DNA from: Paracoccus sp. N5
GTDB lineage: Bacteria; Pseudomonadota; Alphaproteobacteria; Rhodobacterales; Rhodobacteraceae
DNA length: 64,000 bases
Reading direction: 5' to 3'
Assembly: GCF_000371965.1 (NCBI RefSeq)
Contig: NZ_AQUO01000002.1
Location: forward strand, 822,001-886,000
Shown: positions 1-9,031 of the stretch, piece by piece
Numbering within the stretch: position 1 is the stretch's first letter
Layout: each line of letters begins with the position of its first letter
Position numbers and translations under genes: made by a program
The notes under the pieces: generated by a model
Seen by the model: the letters and a program-made list of their open reading frames with translations, nothing else
What the model was told of the DNA's origin: nothing
Database searches by the model: none

Positions 1-267
1 GAAGCGATGCGCCGGTCCCAGCCGGTCCAGCGCGTAAAGCGCGGTGACCGATTTCAGCGTGCTGGCCGGGGCCATCGCCAGGTCGGCCTGCCGCTCGGCC
101 AGCAGCGCGCCGGTCGCGGTGTCGATCACCGCGAAACCGACTGCGCCGCCCAGCTCCGCACCGGCGATCAGCGCCTCGACGGGGTCGGCGGCGGCTTGCG
201 CCAGACGCGGCGCCAGCGCCACCAGGCCGAGCCCGGCCAGGACCTGGCGCCTGAGCAATGCGGTCAT
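1..267 (-). CDS. dacB: D-alanyl-D-alanine carboxypeptidase/endopeptidase (PBP4, S13 family), 5' part only
   Basis: Only the first 89 codons are present; the gene runs off the left edge. The N-terminus has a twin-Arg-like signal (RRQVLAGLGLVAL, then an Ala-rich cleavage region). It is followed by a beta-lactamase-fold start with the motif PASTLKSVTALYAL, whose S-T-L-K is the SxxK acylation box of PBP4/DacB enzymes that trim and cleave peptidoglycan stem peptides in the periplasm. Its ATG overlaps the nadD stop (ATGA), so it is probably translated as the last cistron of the fhs-nadD-dacB set. The SxN and KTG boxes would lie outside the window, so catalytic integrity cannot be judged. Confidence 0.8.
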   Translation of the reverse strand, partial: MTALLRRQVLAGLGLVALAPRLAQAAADPVEALIAGAELGGAVGFAVIDTATGALLAERQADLAMAPASTLKSVTALYALDRLGPAHRF

Positions 268-869
268 GCGGCCTCCTTGCGTTTGCTGGCCCGGATCGCC
301 GAAGAGCTGAGCTTGCTCAGCGGCACGTTGATCATCGCCCAGGCCGGCGGGGCGGCATCGGCCAGGTGGCGCGCCTGGTCCTCGGGCAGGCGCGCGCGCC
401 ACAGCATCCGCGCCGCGCGCGAGAACCGCGCCGGCATGCGCCAGCCCGGCCGGGCGATCACCCCGATCGGAACCCGCGCGGCGATGTCCTGCCACTGGTC
501 CCAGCGGTCGAATTGCGCCAGGTTGTCGGCACCCATCAGCCAGACGAAGCGCACGCCCGGATAAAGCCGCTGCAGGCCCGCGATGGTGTCCCGCGTCATG
601 CGGGTGCCGAGCCGCGCCTCGATGTCGGTGATCTCGACCCGCGGATGGGCCATGATGCCCCGCGCCGCCGCGATGCGGTGCGCGAGCGGCGCCGGGCCAT
701 GGGCCTTCAGCGGATTGCCGGGACTGACCAGCCACCAGATCCGGTCGAGACCGAAGCGGCGCAGCGCCGCCTCGGTGATATGAACATGCCCCTCATGCGC
801 CGGGTCGAAGGATCCGCCCAGAAGGCCGATCCGCATGCCGGCGCGCGCGAGGGGCAGTCCGGCCCGCAT
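264..869 (-). CDS. nadD: nicotinate-nucleotide adenylyltransferase
   Basis: Forms nicotinate adenine dinucleotide from NaMN and ATP in NAD synthesis. Near the N-terminus GGSFDPAHEGHVHI supplies the G-G-x-F-x-P and (T/H)xGH nucleotidyltransferase signature; the C-terminal LSSSAIRASKR matches the ISSTxIR motif. The product is 201 aa, usual for the family. The ATG at 869 overlaps the fhs stop (ATGA). A second in-frame ATG at 836 (MRIGLLGG) starts exactly at the family core and is an alternative start without a visible ribosome site. Unlike many alphaproteobacteria, the rsfS and rlmH partners are not adjacent; dacB follows by a 4-nt overlap. Confidence 0.93.
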   Translation of the reverse strand: MRAGLPLARAGMRIGLLGGSFDPAHEGHVHITEAALRRFGLDRIWWLVSPGNPLKAHGPAPLAHRIAAARGIMAHPRVEITDIEARLGTRMTRDTIAGLQRLYPGVRFVWLMGADNLAQFDRWDQWQDIAARVPIGVIARPGWRMPARFSRAARMLWRARLPEDQARHLADAAPPAWAMINVPLSKLSSSAIRASKRKEAA

Positions 870-2536
870 CAGAACAGACCCTGCACCTGGCGCTGGGCAT
901 CAAGGCCGATGCGCAGCGCCGCCGGCTCGCGCGGCAGGCCGGGCATGGTCATGATGTCGCCGCAGATCGCCACGACGAAGCCCGCGCCGGCCGCCAGCCG
1001 CACCTCGCGCACCGGGATGGTAAAGCCCTCGGGCGCGCCGAGCGCCGTCGGATCGGCGGAAAAGGAATATTGCGTCTTGGCCATGCAGACCGGCAGATGG
1101 CCATGGCCGGCCGCCTGCCATTCGCTCAGCCGTTCCAGGATATGCGGCAGGAACTCGACCGCCTCGGCGCGATAGATGCGCTTGCAGACGGTCTCGATCT
1201 TGTCGCGAAGGGCCATGGCGTCGGGATAGAGCGGCGCGAAATCGGCGCCGGCCTCGGCCATCTCGACCACGGCGCGGGCCAGCTCCTCGGCGCCGGCGCC
1301 GCCCTCGGCCCAATGCTTGCAGAGCACCGCCCGCACGCCATGCTCGGCGCAATAATCCTGCAGCGCGGCGACCTCGGCCCCGGTGTCGGTGGTGAAGTGG
1401 TTGATCGCCACCACCACCGGCAGGCCGTAGCCGCGCAGGTTCTCGATATGGCGACCAAGGTTCGCGCAGCCGTCGCGCAGCGCCGCGACGTTTTCGGCCC
1501 CGAGCTCGGCGCGGGTGACGCCGCCGTTCATCTTCAGCGCCCGCACCGTCGCGACCAGCACCACCGCCTCGGGCTCCAGCCCGGCCAGCCGGCACTTGAT
1601 GTCAAGGAACTTCTCGGCCCCCAGATCGGCGCCGAAGCCGGCCTCGGTCACCACGTAATCCGACAGCGCCAGCGCCGTGCGGGTGGCCATGACCGAATTG
1701 CAGCCATGGGCGATATTGGCAAAGGGGCCGCCATGGACCAGCGCCGGATTGTTTTCCAGCGTCTGCACCAGGTTCGGTTGCAGCGCGTCGCGCAGCAGCA
1801 CCGTCATGGCGCCGTCGGCGCCGATGTCGCGGGCGGTGATCGGCTGGCGCTCGATGGTATAGCCGATGACGATGCGGCCCAGCCTGTCCTGCAGATCCTC
1901 GAGATCGCGCGAAAGGCACAGGATCGCCATCACCTCCGAGGCCACGGTGATGTCGAAGCCGGTCTCGCGCGGATAGCCGTTGGCCGGGCCGCCAAGCGCG
2001 ATGACCATCTGCCGCAGCACCCGGTCGTTCATGTCCATGACCCGGCGCCAGGTGATGCGGCGCGGGTCGATGCGCAGCGCATTGCCCCAATAGATGTGGT
2101 TGTCGATCATCGCCGACAGCAGGTTGTGGGCGCTGGTCACGGCGTGGAAATCGCCGGTGAAATGCAGGTTCATGTCCTCCATCGGCACGATCTGGGCCAT
2201 GCCGCCGCCGGCGGCCCCACCCTTCATGCCGAAGTTCGGACCCAGGCTCGCCTCGCGGATGCAGATGGTGGCGCGCTGGCCGATGCGGTTCAGCGCATCG
2301 CCCAGGCCGACCGTGGTCGTGGTCTTGCCCTCGCCCGCGGGGGTCGGGTTGATCGCCGTCACCAGCACCAGCCGGCCCAGCGGCCGGTCGGCCAGCCCGC
2401 GGATGCAGTCATGGCTGATCTTGGCCTTGTCATGGCCATAGGGCAGGATGTCCCGCTCGCCCAGTCCAAGCCGGGCTGCGATCTTGCCGATAGGCTGCTT
2501 CTTCGCCGCGCGGGCGATCTCGATATCCGATTTCAT
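869..2536 (-). CDS. fhs: formate--tetrahydrofolate ligase
   Basis: ATP-dependent synthesis of 10-formyl-THF, feeding purine, fMet and C1 metabolism. The 555-aa product has the family P-loop-like motif TPAGEGKTTTTVGLGDAL and the downstream EASLGPNFGMKGGAAGGG segment, plus the conserved NLHFTGD region. The start at 2536 (MKSDIEIARAA) is chosen because GGAGGG lies about 4 nt upstream and the homologous core starts there. The frame stays open upstream to 2584 without a better signal. It follows opgC by 51 nt on the same strand and is coupled to nadD by an ATGA overlap, so it may be transcribed with the glucan operon or from its own promoter. Confidence 0.95.
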   Translation of the reverse strand: MKSDIEIARAAKKQPIGKIAARLGLGERDILPYGHDKAKISHDCIRGLADRPLGRLVLVTAINPTPAGEGKTTTTVGLGDALNRIGQRATICIREASLGPNFGMKGGAAGGGMAQIVPMEDMNLHFTGDFHAVTSAHNLLSAMIDNHIYWGNALRIDPRRITWRRVMDMNDRVLRQMVIALGGPANGYPRETGFDITVASEVMAILCLSRDLEDLQDRLGRIVIGYTIERQPITARDIGADGAMTVLLRDALQPNLVQTLENNPALVHGGPFANIAHGCNSVMATRTALALSDYVVTEAGFGADLGAEKFLDIKCRLAGLEPEAVVLVATVRALKMNGGVTRAELGAENVAALRDGCANLGRHIENLRGYGLPVVVAINHFTTDTGAEVAALQDYCAEHGVRAVLCKHWAEGGAGAEELARAVVEMAEAGADFAPLYPDAMALRDKIETVCKRIYRAEAVEFLPHILERLSEWQAAGHGHLPVCMAKTQYSFSADPTALGAPEGFTIPVREVRLAAGAGFVVAICGDIMTMPGLPREPAALRIGLDAQRQVQGLF

Positions 2537-2587
2537 CTTTCCCTCCATGACCCCCGCGCGCCAAATTGCGGGGCGCAGGGCCATGCG

Positions 2588-3724
2588 TCAATCCAACCGA
2601 AGTCGCGCCCGCAGCGGCGGCACCCAGGCCTCGCGCCGCATCCAGACCGCCGCGATGGCCCAGAAGGCGACGATCAGCCACAGGTCGATCGCAAGCCGCA
2701 GCCAGAACCAGGCCGCGCCCCCCTGCGGCACGGTCATGTCCAGCGCGTCGCCCCAGATCGAGAAGAGCACGCAGACGATGAACGAGAAAAGCCCGCCGCG
2801 GCCGATCTCGGCCAGCGCCTCGCCCGGCGCGGTGCCGGCCATCCAGGCGAAGGGCCGCGCCAGCGGCACCGCCACCAGCCAGCTTGCGGCCAGGATCGCG
2901 ATCAGCCGCGCGAAATCCAGCGACCATTTGTCGATGCCGCCGGTCAGCGAGCGGATGAAATCCGTCACCGGCTTGGCCGGAGGCCCGATGCGCCAGGCCA
3001 TGACCGTGGTCAGACTGAACAGCATCACCGCGACCGACAGCACGGTCAGCAGCCCGGCATGGCGGCGCAGCACCGGCATGATGCGGTCGCGGAACGCGCC
3101 CATGGCGACGCCGGCAAAGAACAGCAGCTGCCAGCCGAAGGGGTTGAACAGCAGCCCCGGCCCCGGCCTCTGGTTCGGGATCAGCGCGTTCAGCGGCTCG
3201 GCGAACCACCAGACCGCGACCGAGACGGCCAGCGCCAGCCAGGGCATGCGCAGCATGAAGGGCACGGTCAGCGGCACGGTGGCGATCAGCAGCACGTAAA
3301 GCGCCAGCACGTCCAGCAGGTTCGGCTGCATCCACATCAGCGCCACGGTGGCGACATATCCGATGGGATGCTCGAAGATCCAGCGCGCGTATTGGAACCA
3401 GACCGCCGTGTGGTTCATGTGCAGCTTGAACAGCAGCGCCGAGAACAGCGCCAGCAGCACCGCCCCGGCGATCAGCGCCAGCCAGACCTGGGCCGAGCGG
3501 CGCAGGAAGCGCAGCTGTGCCGTGCGGCGGCCCTGGCGCGCCTCGACCTTGACCCAGACCATGCCGACCAGGAAGCCCGACAGCAGCACGAACAGCTCGG
3601 CCGCGTCGAAGACGGCGAAATTCGTCAGCGTGACATTGCGCAGCAGCCCGATGGGCATGTGATCCAGCATGATGCAGACCAGCGCATAGCCGCGCAGCAT
3701 GTCGAGAGCCGCGATGCGTTTCAT
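2588..3724 (-). CDS. opgC: OpgC-family membrane acyl/succinyl transferase for periplasmic glucans
   Basis: A 378-aa polytopic inner-membrane protein starting MKRIAALDMLRGYALVCIM. The D-M-L-R-G signature is typical of acyltransferase-3/OpgC proteins, which add succinyl groups to osmoregulated periplasmic glucans. About ten hydrophobic segments follow, with conserved LSGFLVG and FNPFGWQLLFFAG stretches. The ATG overlaps the opgH stop (ATGA), so it is the third cistron of opgGHC. Substrate (succinyl or other acyl) is inferred from family and operon. Confidence is high for OpgC because of both motif and context. Confidence 0.88.
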   Translation of the reverse strand: MKRIAALDMLRGYALVCIMLDHMPIGLLRNVTLTNFAVFDAAELFVLLSGFLVGMVWVKVEARQGRRTAQLRFLRRSAQVWLALIAGAVLLALFSALLFKLHMNHTAVWFQYARWIFEHPIGYVATVALMWMQPNLLDVLALYVLLIATVPLTVPFMLRMPWLALAVSVAVWWFAEPLNALIPNQRPGPGLLFNPFGWQLLFFAGVAMGAFRDRIMPVLRRHAGLLTVLSVAVMLFSLTTVMAWRIGPPAKPVTDFIRSLTGGIDKWSLDFARLIAILAASWLVAVPLARPFAWMAGTAPGEALAEIGRGGLFSFIVCVLFSIWGDALDMTVPQGGAAWFWLRLAIDLWLIVAFWAIAAVWMRREAWVPPLRARLRLD

Positions 3725-5898
3725 TCTGCGGGCAGGCTTGCGAAGGCTTCGATCAGGGCGCGGTTCTCGACCAGCGCCAGGGTCTCGGCCGGGCTCAGGA
3801 AGCGCAGCGCCTGCGCCTGGCTGGTGGCATGGCCGATCTTGGCCTCGGCCGCGATCGCGTCCAGCCGCTCGGCCGCGGGGCCGCACGGGGCCTCGGGCAG
3901 CAGCGCCAGCATCCGCGCCCGCAGCGCCGGGTCGTCGCCCAGGGCGGCGATGCCCCGCGTCGGCAGTCTGGCGGCGATGCGGAAGTCCAGCGCATTGGCG
4001 GCGGTCAGCAGTTCGGGCGGCTCGCGTTCCTCGGGGGTGACCAGCAGGCCTTGGCGCCGGGCCCAGCGGCCGAAGACCGGGCTTGCCGACCAGCGCGAGG
4101 TCAGCGGCGACAGGATCAGCCCGGCCAGGATCGGCGACAGCCAGACCAGCTGCCAGGGCGACAGGATCGCCAGCACCACCAGCGTGCCGACGCCCGCCAC
4201 GACATGGATGGCATGACGGCGCAGCACGACGTGCCAGGGCGGCATCTGCCCGGCGCGGACCTGCGCCTCCCAGCCGGAATCGCGGCCGCGCAGGATCTCG
4301 AAGATCTGCCGGGTCTGGATCAGCATCTGCACCGGCGCGATCAGCGCCGAAAGCACCATCTCGAATAGGCCCGAGCCCAAGAGCCGCACGCTGCCGCCCG
4401 AGTTGCGGGCCAGGGGCCGCAGCCAGGCGCGGAAGATGGCGATGAACTTCGGCACCAGCAGGAAGGACATGGCGGCGATGAACAGCCACAGCATGCGCAC
4501 CGGGTCGAAGGTCGGCCAGGTCGGGAACAGCTGATAGGTCTGCGGGAAGTAATCCGGCCGCGACAGCAGCACATTGGCCGACAGCGCCAGCCCGACCAGG
4601 ATCATCGCCAGCCAGATCGGCGACATCAGGAAACCCAGGATGCCGATGGTGAAATGCACCCGGCTGATCCAGGCAAACCCGCGCGAGAAGATGATGCGGG
4701 CATGTTGCAGGTTGCCCTGCGCCCAGCGGCGCTCGCGCACGGCCATGTCCAGCAGCGTGGGCGGGCTGCCCTCGAAGCTTTGGCGCAGGTCGTGGTCCAG
4801 CCGCACCTTCCAGCCGGCGCGGCGCAGCAGCGCGGCCTCGACGAAATCATGCGACAGGACATGGCCGCCGAAGGGCGGCTTGCCCGGCAGCTCCGGCAGG
4901 CCGCAGCATTGCGCGAAGGCGGGCACGCGGATGATGGCGTTATGGCCCCAGAAATTGCCGCTGTCGCCCGACCAGGCCGAGACGCCGCGCGCGATGGCCG
5001 GGCCATAGATGCGGCCGGCGAACTGGGTCAGCCGGGCAAAGATAGTCTGGCCGCCGACCAGCATCGGCATGGTCTGGATCAGCCCCACGGCGGGATCGGC
5101 GTTCATCCGTGCCGACAGCGCCTTGATGGTCGCCGCGCCGACCACGCTGTCGGCGTCCAGCACCACCATCTGGTCATAGCGCCCGCCCCAGCGGCGCACG
5201 AATTCGCCGACATTGCCGGCCTTGCGGCCCTTGTTGTCGCGCCGGCGCCGATACCAGACCGGCACCGGCGAGATGTCGCGCAGGCGGCTGACGGCGGCCA
5301 TCTCGGCCAGCACCGCATCCGGGTCGCGGCTGTCGGAGAGCACGAAGATCTCGGCCCGCTGGCCCAGGCCCACGCGGTAGAGGTCGCGCGCCAGCGCCGC
5401 GAGCAGCCCCGCGGTCGCCGCCGCGTCCTCGTTATAGACCGGCATGACCACGGCGATGCGGGCCTCGTTCGGGCCGTCGGGCGTGCGCGGCCGGCGCGCG
5501 AAGACGCCGGCGATCATCGAGGTCAGGAAGAAGCCGACCCAGGTGAAGGTGATCGCGAACAGCACCAGCAGCACCGATTGCAGGAAGGTCATCGAGGTGC
5601 CAAAGGCCAGCACCATCTGCTTCCAGCCATACCAGGCGATGGCCGCGGCGCCGCCAAAGGCCACGATCCGCGCCGCGATGGTGCCCAGCCCGGGCCAGCG
5701 GCTGTCCGGCCCCAGCGGCGGGCGGGCGCGGAAATCCTGCTCGGGCATGTCCAGCGGCGCCTCGGGCGGCGTCGCCGGGCCGTCGGCCTGCGGCAGGTCC
5801 AGCGCCTCCCAGCTGTCCTCGGCCGCAAGCGGCAGGGTTTCGGGCGGGCTGGCCGGCGCGGCGGCCGGCTGGCTGCGGGTATCGGTCACGTCGGTCAC
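3721..5898 (-). CDS. opgH: glucan beta-glucosyltransferase, membrane GT2
   Basis: Inner-membrane glucosyltransferase that polymerises UDP-glucose into osmoregulated periplasmic glucan. The 725-aa product has a Pro/Ala-rich cytoplasmic N-terminus and two early membrane spans. A GT2 domain follows (VVMPVYNEDA, then VLDADSVV as the DxD-type site, and RERRWAQGNLQH as the QxxRW-like motif), then several C-terminal spans. The start is GTG and overlaps the opgG stop as GTGA; no nearby ATG fits. It is shorter than the roughly 850-aa E. coli protein, mostly at the N-terminus. Operon with opgG upstream and opgC downstream. Confidence 0.93.
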   Translation of the reverse strand: MTDVTDTRSQPAAAPASPPETLPLAAEDSWEALDLPQADGPATPPEAPLDMPEQDFRARPPLGPDSRWPGLGTIAARIVAFGGAAAIAWYGWKQMVLAFGTSMTFLQSVLLVLFAITFTWVGFFLTSMIAGVFARRPRTPDGPNEARIAVVMPVYNEDAAATAGLLAALARDLYRVGLGQRAEIFVLSDSRDPDAVLAEMAAVSRLRDISPVPVWYRRRRDNKGRKAGNVGEFVRRWGGRYDQMVVLDADSVVGAATIKALSARMNADPAVGLIQTMPMLVGGQTIFARLTQFAGRIYGPAIARGVSAWSGDSGNFWGHNAIIRVPAFAQCCGLPELPGKPPFGGHVLSHDFVEAALLRRAGWKVRLDHDLRQSFEGSPPTLLDMAVRERRWAQGNLQHARIIFSRGFAWISRVHFTIGILGFLMSPIWLAMILVGLALSANVLLSRPDYFPQTYQLFPTWPTFDPVRMLWLFIAAMSFLLVPKFIAIFRAWLRPLARNSGGSVRLLGSGLFEMVLSALIAPVQMLIQTRQIFEILRGRDSGWEAQVRAGQMPPWHVVLRRHAIHVVAGVGTLVVLAILSPWQLVWLSPILAGLILSPLTSRWSASPVFGRWARRQGLLVTPEEREPPELLTAANALDFRIAARLPTRGIAALGDDPALRARMLALLPEAPCGPAAERLDAIAAEAKIGHATSQAQALRFLSPAETLALVENRALIEAFASLPAE

Positions 5899-7478
5899 TC
5901 GCGGGTCCAGCGCGCAATCCAGGTTTCGCTGAGCGGCCCCTCGGGACCGTTCAGCACCGCCGAGAGATCGGCCAGCTTGGCGCCCTCGGGCACGTATTCG
6001 AACGCCAGCCGCATCCGGCGCTGTTCCGGCAGCCGCAGCAGATAGCTGTGCCCGATCCGCCCGGCCGAGGCGCGCACCGCCGGCACCGGATCCTCGGCGC
6101 CGAACAGGCCAAGGTCGAAATCGACGATATAGGTGCGGGCGTTCGGATCGTTGATCGCCTTGCCCGACATGGTCTCGATGACGCGCGAAATCGGCGCGCT
6201 GTCAGGCACTTCCGAGGCAAAGCTCAGAATATAGTTGAAGTCGTAGCGGTTGCCGGTGACCAAGGTGTCCGCCGGCTGCCAGAAGCTGACGATATTGTCG
6301 TTGAACTCGTTCTCGACCGGGATCTCGATCAGGTTGACGGTGCCCTTGCCCCAGCCGTCCTGCGGTGCGATCCAGCCCGAGGGCCGGCGCTCGTAGCGCG
6401 CCTCGGCGTCCTTGTAGCTCTCGAAGTCGCGCGCCCGCTGCGCCAGGCCGAAGCCCAGCGGGTTGTTGTCCATGAAGGCCGAGGTCTGCAGCGTCGAATG
6501 CCCCGACAGCACCCGCCACAGCCGCTGCTCGTCGCCGGTCAGCATCTGCAAGCCGTCGCTGTCATGCACCGCCGGACGATAGTCGTCGACGCGCGAGCGG
6601 TCGGTCGGCCCGAACCAGTACATCGAGGTCAGGGGCGCGATGCCGATGTTCTTCATGTCGCTGCGCGGGAACAGCGAGACACGGGTGTCGAAGACCGTCT
6701 CGGCGCCCGGGGTGATGCGGAACTCGAAGGCGCCCGAGACCGACTTGCTGTCCAGAAGCGCGTGGATCAGCACCGAGCGGTCCTGGTCGCCCGGCTTGTG
6801 GATCCAATAGCCGCGGAACAGCGGGAATTCCTCGCCCTCGGGGCTGCCGGTGCCGATGGCCAGGCCGCGCGCCGAAAGCCCGTAGAGCGTGCCGCGCGCC
6901 ACGGCGCGGAAATAGCTCGCGCCCTGGAAGACCGCGACCTCGTCCATGACGTCGGGCCGGTTCAGCGGCGTGCGGATGCGAAAGCCCGACCAGCCCATGT
7001 CGCCCAGCGTCTCGTAATCCACCCCGTCCGGGAACTGCGCCGGGTCGAAGTCGAACATATGCGGGTCGAACTTGACCGGGATCACCACGCCATTGTCGAC
7101 CAGGCTGATGTCCACCGGCTCGTGGAAGATCGAGCCGGGCGGCAGCAGGTCCAGCGCGAAATCGCGGCTGCCGACCCAGGGGTCGCGGTCGCGGCGGAAG
7201 CGGATGCCGCGATACTGGTCATAGGTCAGGTTGCCGAAGGTGCCGATCAATTCGGCATCGCGATATTCATAGGGCTTGCTGGCCAGGTCCTTGGCCATGG
7301 CCGCCACATCCTCGAAATCGAAGGGCTTGGGCGGCGCGGCATCGGCCGGTTCGGTCTGCGGTTCGGGCGTGGCCGTCTCGGGGCCTTCCTGCGCCAGCGC
7401 CGCGCCCAGCGAGGACGACAGCGCGCCGACCGCCGTCATGGCGGCCCCGGCAGAGATGACAAAATCGCGACGACGCAT
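5895..7478 (-). CDS. opgG: periplasmic glucan biosynthesis protein OpgG/OpgD family
   Basis: A 527-aa exported protein required for periplasmic glucan backbone assembly or branching. It begins MRRRDFVISAGAAMTAVGAL, a twin-arginine signal followed by a hydrophobic stretch and an A-x-A site, like Tat-exported OpgD. The mature part starts with FDFEDVAAMAKDLASKPY and YDQYRGIRF, the classic MdoG/OpgG opening. The ATG at 7478 is preceded by GAGGAT at suitable distance. It is the first gene of opgG-opgH-opgC, with promoter sequence presumably in 7480-7610. Whether it should be named G or D cannot be decided from sequence alone. Confidence 0.92.
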   Translation of the reverse strand: MRRRDFVISAGAAMTAVGALSSSLGAALAQEGPETATPEPQTEPADAAPPKPFDFEDVAAMAKDLASKPYEYRDAELIGTFGNLTYDQYRGIRFRRDRDPWVGSRDFALDLLPPGSIFHEPVDISLVDNGVVIPVKFDPHMFDFDPAQFPDGVDYETLGDMGWSGFRIRTPLNRPDVMDEVAVFQGASYFRAVARGTLYGLSARGLAIGTGSPEGEEFPLFRGYWIHKPGDQDRSVLIHALLDSKSVSGAFEFRITPGAETVFDTRVSLFPRSDMKNIGIAPLTSMYWFGPTDRSRVDDYRPAVHDSDGLQMLTGDEQRLWRVLSGHSTLQTSAFMDNNPLGFGLAQRARDFESYKDAEARYERRPSGWIAPQDGWGKGTVNLIEIPVENEFNDNIVSFWQPADTLVTGNRYDFNYILSFASEVPDSAPISRVIETMSGKAINDPNARTYIVDFDLGLFGAEDPVPAVRASAGRIGHSYLLRLPEQRRMRLAFEYVPEGAKLADLSAVLNGPEGPLSETWIARWTRE

Positions 7479-7609
7479 CGACCATCCTCATTCTTCGGGC
7501 GCGAAGGCCCAGAAATTCCGAGCGGATTTCGCATTGCCGCGCGGATCAGGCAAGCCTTTTCGCGTCAGGTGGCAACCACTTGCCGAGAGTTGCGGGAAAA
7601 TCGTCGCAG

Positions 7610-7643
7610 AAAGGGCCGCGCAGGTCAAATGCCCGCGCGGCCC
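7610..7643 (-). terminator. terminator-like hairpin after the 7665-8516 gene
   Basis: On the minus strand GGGCCGCGC pairs perfectly with GCGCGGCCC around a 13-nt loop (stems 7613-7621 and 7635-7643), followed by TTT. It lies 21 nt past the stop of the secreted-protein gene. The stem is strong and the T run short, so it is a moderate Rho-independent candidate that would also separate this gene from the opg promoter. Confidence 0.5.
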
Positions 7644-7664
7644 CTTGGGTTTCATGGCACTGGA

Positions 7665-8516
7665 TCAGCGCGCGATCTCGCGCAGCACCCGGCCCTGCGG
7701 GTTCAGCTCCAGCAGCACCGGCTCGCCCTCGGGATTATGGGCCTGGGCGGTGATGCGGGGACCGTCCTGGGCGATCTCGCCCAGTTGCGTATAGCCGGCC
7801 GAGGTCAGCGCCTGGCGCAGCGCCTCAGGCGCGATCGCCGCGCGCTCGGGCGCGTCGCCGGCCGGCCGAGGCGCGTCGGGACCGCGCCCCTCGCGGCGGT
7901 CGTGATCCCGCTTGCCGCCCCAGTCGCGGTCGTGGTCACGGTCGCGGTCGCCGCGCCGGTCGTCATGGCGCTTGCCGTGGTCGCGGCCGCGATCCTTGCG
8001 GTCGTGATCGTCGTCGCCGCGGCCAAAGCGCAGCAGCGTGCCGTCCTCGGCAAAGGCGGCGCGGATGCGGTTCTTCTCGGCGTCCTGGCCGGCCAGCATC
8101 ACGCCGCGCTCGCTGGTGAAGACCGCGCGCAGGCTGCCCAGTTCGGCAAAGACCGCGTTGTCGCGCACCGCCTGCGGCACCAGTTGCTCGACCAGCGGCT
8201 GCGGCAGCGCCGCGTCGCCTTGGGCCTTGACGCCGCGCAGCGCGCCCTCGGCGGTCAGCATGGCCTGGATCTGGCTGCCGTCGGGCAGCTTGCCCTCGAC
8301 GCGGCTGCCGCCGCGCGGGCCGCGCCTGGTCGTGACATCGGTCAGCCCGGCGTCCTGCAGCACCTTCGGCAGGGCGGAAGCCTGGGCCTGGGCCGCCTGC
8401 GTCTCGGCCACCGGAGGCGTCGGCGCGGCGGGGGCGGCATCCTGCGCCAGCACCGGGCCGGCCAGCAGTGCCAGCACGGCGGTCAGCGCGAGGGGGGTGC
8501 GGAATGTTCTGCTCAT
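7665..8516 (-). CDS. secreted PepSY-like protein with a His/Asp/Arg-rich linker
   Basis: No firm family name. The 283-aa product has a signal peptide (MSRTFRTPLALTAVLALLAG, cleavage near VLAQDA). A PepSY-like first domain follows (LPKVLQDAGLTDV, then KLPDGSQIQAMLTAEG). Next is a highly charged linker at about residues 165-210 made of D, H, R, K repeats (DDDHDRKDRGRDHGKRHDD and similar). The second PepSY-like unit ends LLELNPQGRVLREIAR. AAGGAACC precedes the ATG. It is divergent from the PepSY-regulator-kinase operon and shares with it a 116-nt intergenic region with an OmpR-type direct repeat, so it is the likely output or accessory periplasmic partner of that system. Metal binding by the His/Asp tract is inference only. 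Confidence 0.7.
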   Translation of the reverse strand: MSRTFRTPLALTAVLALLAGPVLAQDAAPAAPTPPVAETQAAQAQASALPKVLQDAGLTDVTTRRGPRGGSRVEGKLPDGSQIQAMLTAEGALRGVKAQGDAALPQPLVEQLVPQAVRDNAVFAELGSLRAVFTSERGVMLAGQDAEKNRIRAAFAEDGTLLRFGRGDDDHDRKDRGRDHGKRHDDRRGDRDRDHDRDWGGKRDHDRREGRGPDAPRPAGDAPERAAIAPEALRQALTSAGYTQLGEIAQDGPRITAQAHNPEGEPVLLELNPQGRVLREIAR

Positions 8517-8600
8517 TTTCTGGTTCCTTGCGTGTCGGGGCGATCCGGCCCCATGCGAATCGGAAATACCCCGCCCCTTGCCAACGAAACGCCAACAGCC

Positions 8601-8622
8601 CGTTTGGCTTTCGTTTGGTTTT
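8601..8622. promoter_or_regulatory. tandem 11-bp direct repeat, candidate response-regulator operator
   Basis: CGTTTGGCTTT is followed directly by CGTTTGGTTTT (10 of 11 identical), giving the one-helical-turn tandem spacing used by OmpR/PhoB-class dimers. A diverged inverted copy (CCAACGAAACGCCAA, 8581-8595) sits just to the left. It lies between the divergent secreted-protein gene and the PepSY-regulator-kinase operon. Because it is so close to the + strand start (about 10-30 nt) and 85-106 nt from the minus-strand start, it may mainly activate the minus-strand gene. Confidence 0.5.
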
Positions 8623-8632
8623 GTCGCATTAC

Positions 8633-9031
8633 ATGGGGCAGATGGTCCATGCCCGCATCCTTGCCCTGCCGCTGATCGCCGCGCTGGCCCTGCCCGCCGC
8701 GGCCGACGACCACGACCGCGACCGCGGCCCCAGGCCCGAGGATCTGGCGCCCGAGTTCCACGATATGGAATTGCCGGAGAGCCACGTCCTGCCGCTGAAA
8801 CAGGCGTTCCGCATCGTGGCCAAGCGCTTTCGCGGCCGGCTGATCGCCGCGCGCATCGCCGCCCCCACGCCCGAGGAACGCGCGCGCGGCGTGGTGCTGG
8901 TGCATCAGCTGCGGCTGCTGACTCCGGCGCGCGACGTGCTGGTGATCCGGCTCGACGCCCGGACCGGCGCCTTCCTCGATGTGGCGGGCGCCGGGCTGAC
9001 CGAGGCGCGCCGCCGGGAGGACGAGCGATGA
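8633..9031 (+). CDS. periplasmic PepSY-domain protein
   Basis: A small exported protein (132 aa from ATG 8633, 129 aa from ATG 8642) with a signal peptide (MVHARILALPLIAALALP, then AAADD) and one PepSY domain (LPLKQAFRIVAKRFRGRL ... LVIRLDARTGAFLDVAG). PepSY proteins often sit beside two-component systems and are thought to sense or inhibit in the periplasm. The stop overlaps the response regulator start (ATGA). The exact start is unsettled: neither ATG has a classical ribosome site, although GGGG lies just before 8642. First gene of a three-gene operon with regulator and kinase. Confidence 0.75.
   Translation: MGQMVHARILALPLIAALALPAAADDHDRDRGPRPEDLAPEFHDMELPESHVLPLKQAFRIVAKRFRGRLIAARIAAPTPEERARGVVLVHQLRLLTPARDVLVIRLDARTGAFLDVAGAGLTEARRREDER

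Noticed and set aside
1070..4216. Very long plus-strand open frame opposite fhs and opgC
   Set aside because: Antisense shadow of high-GC genes; Arg/Gln/His-rich composition without domains, while the minus-strand frames are clear enzymes.
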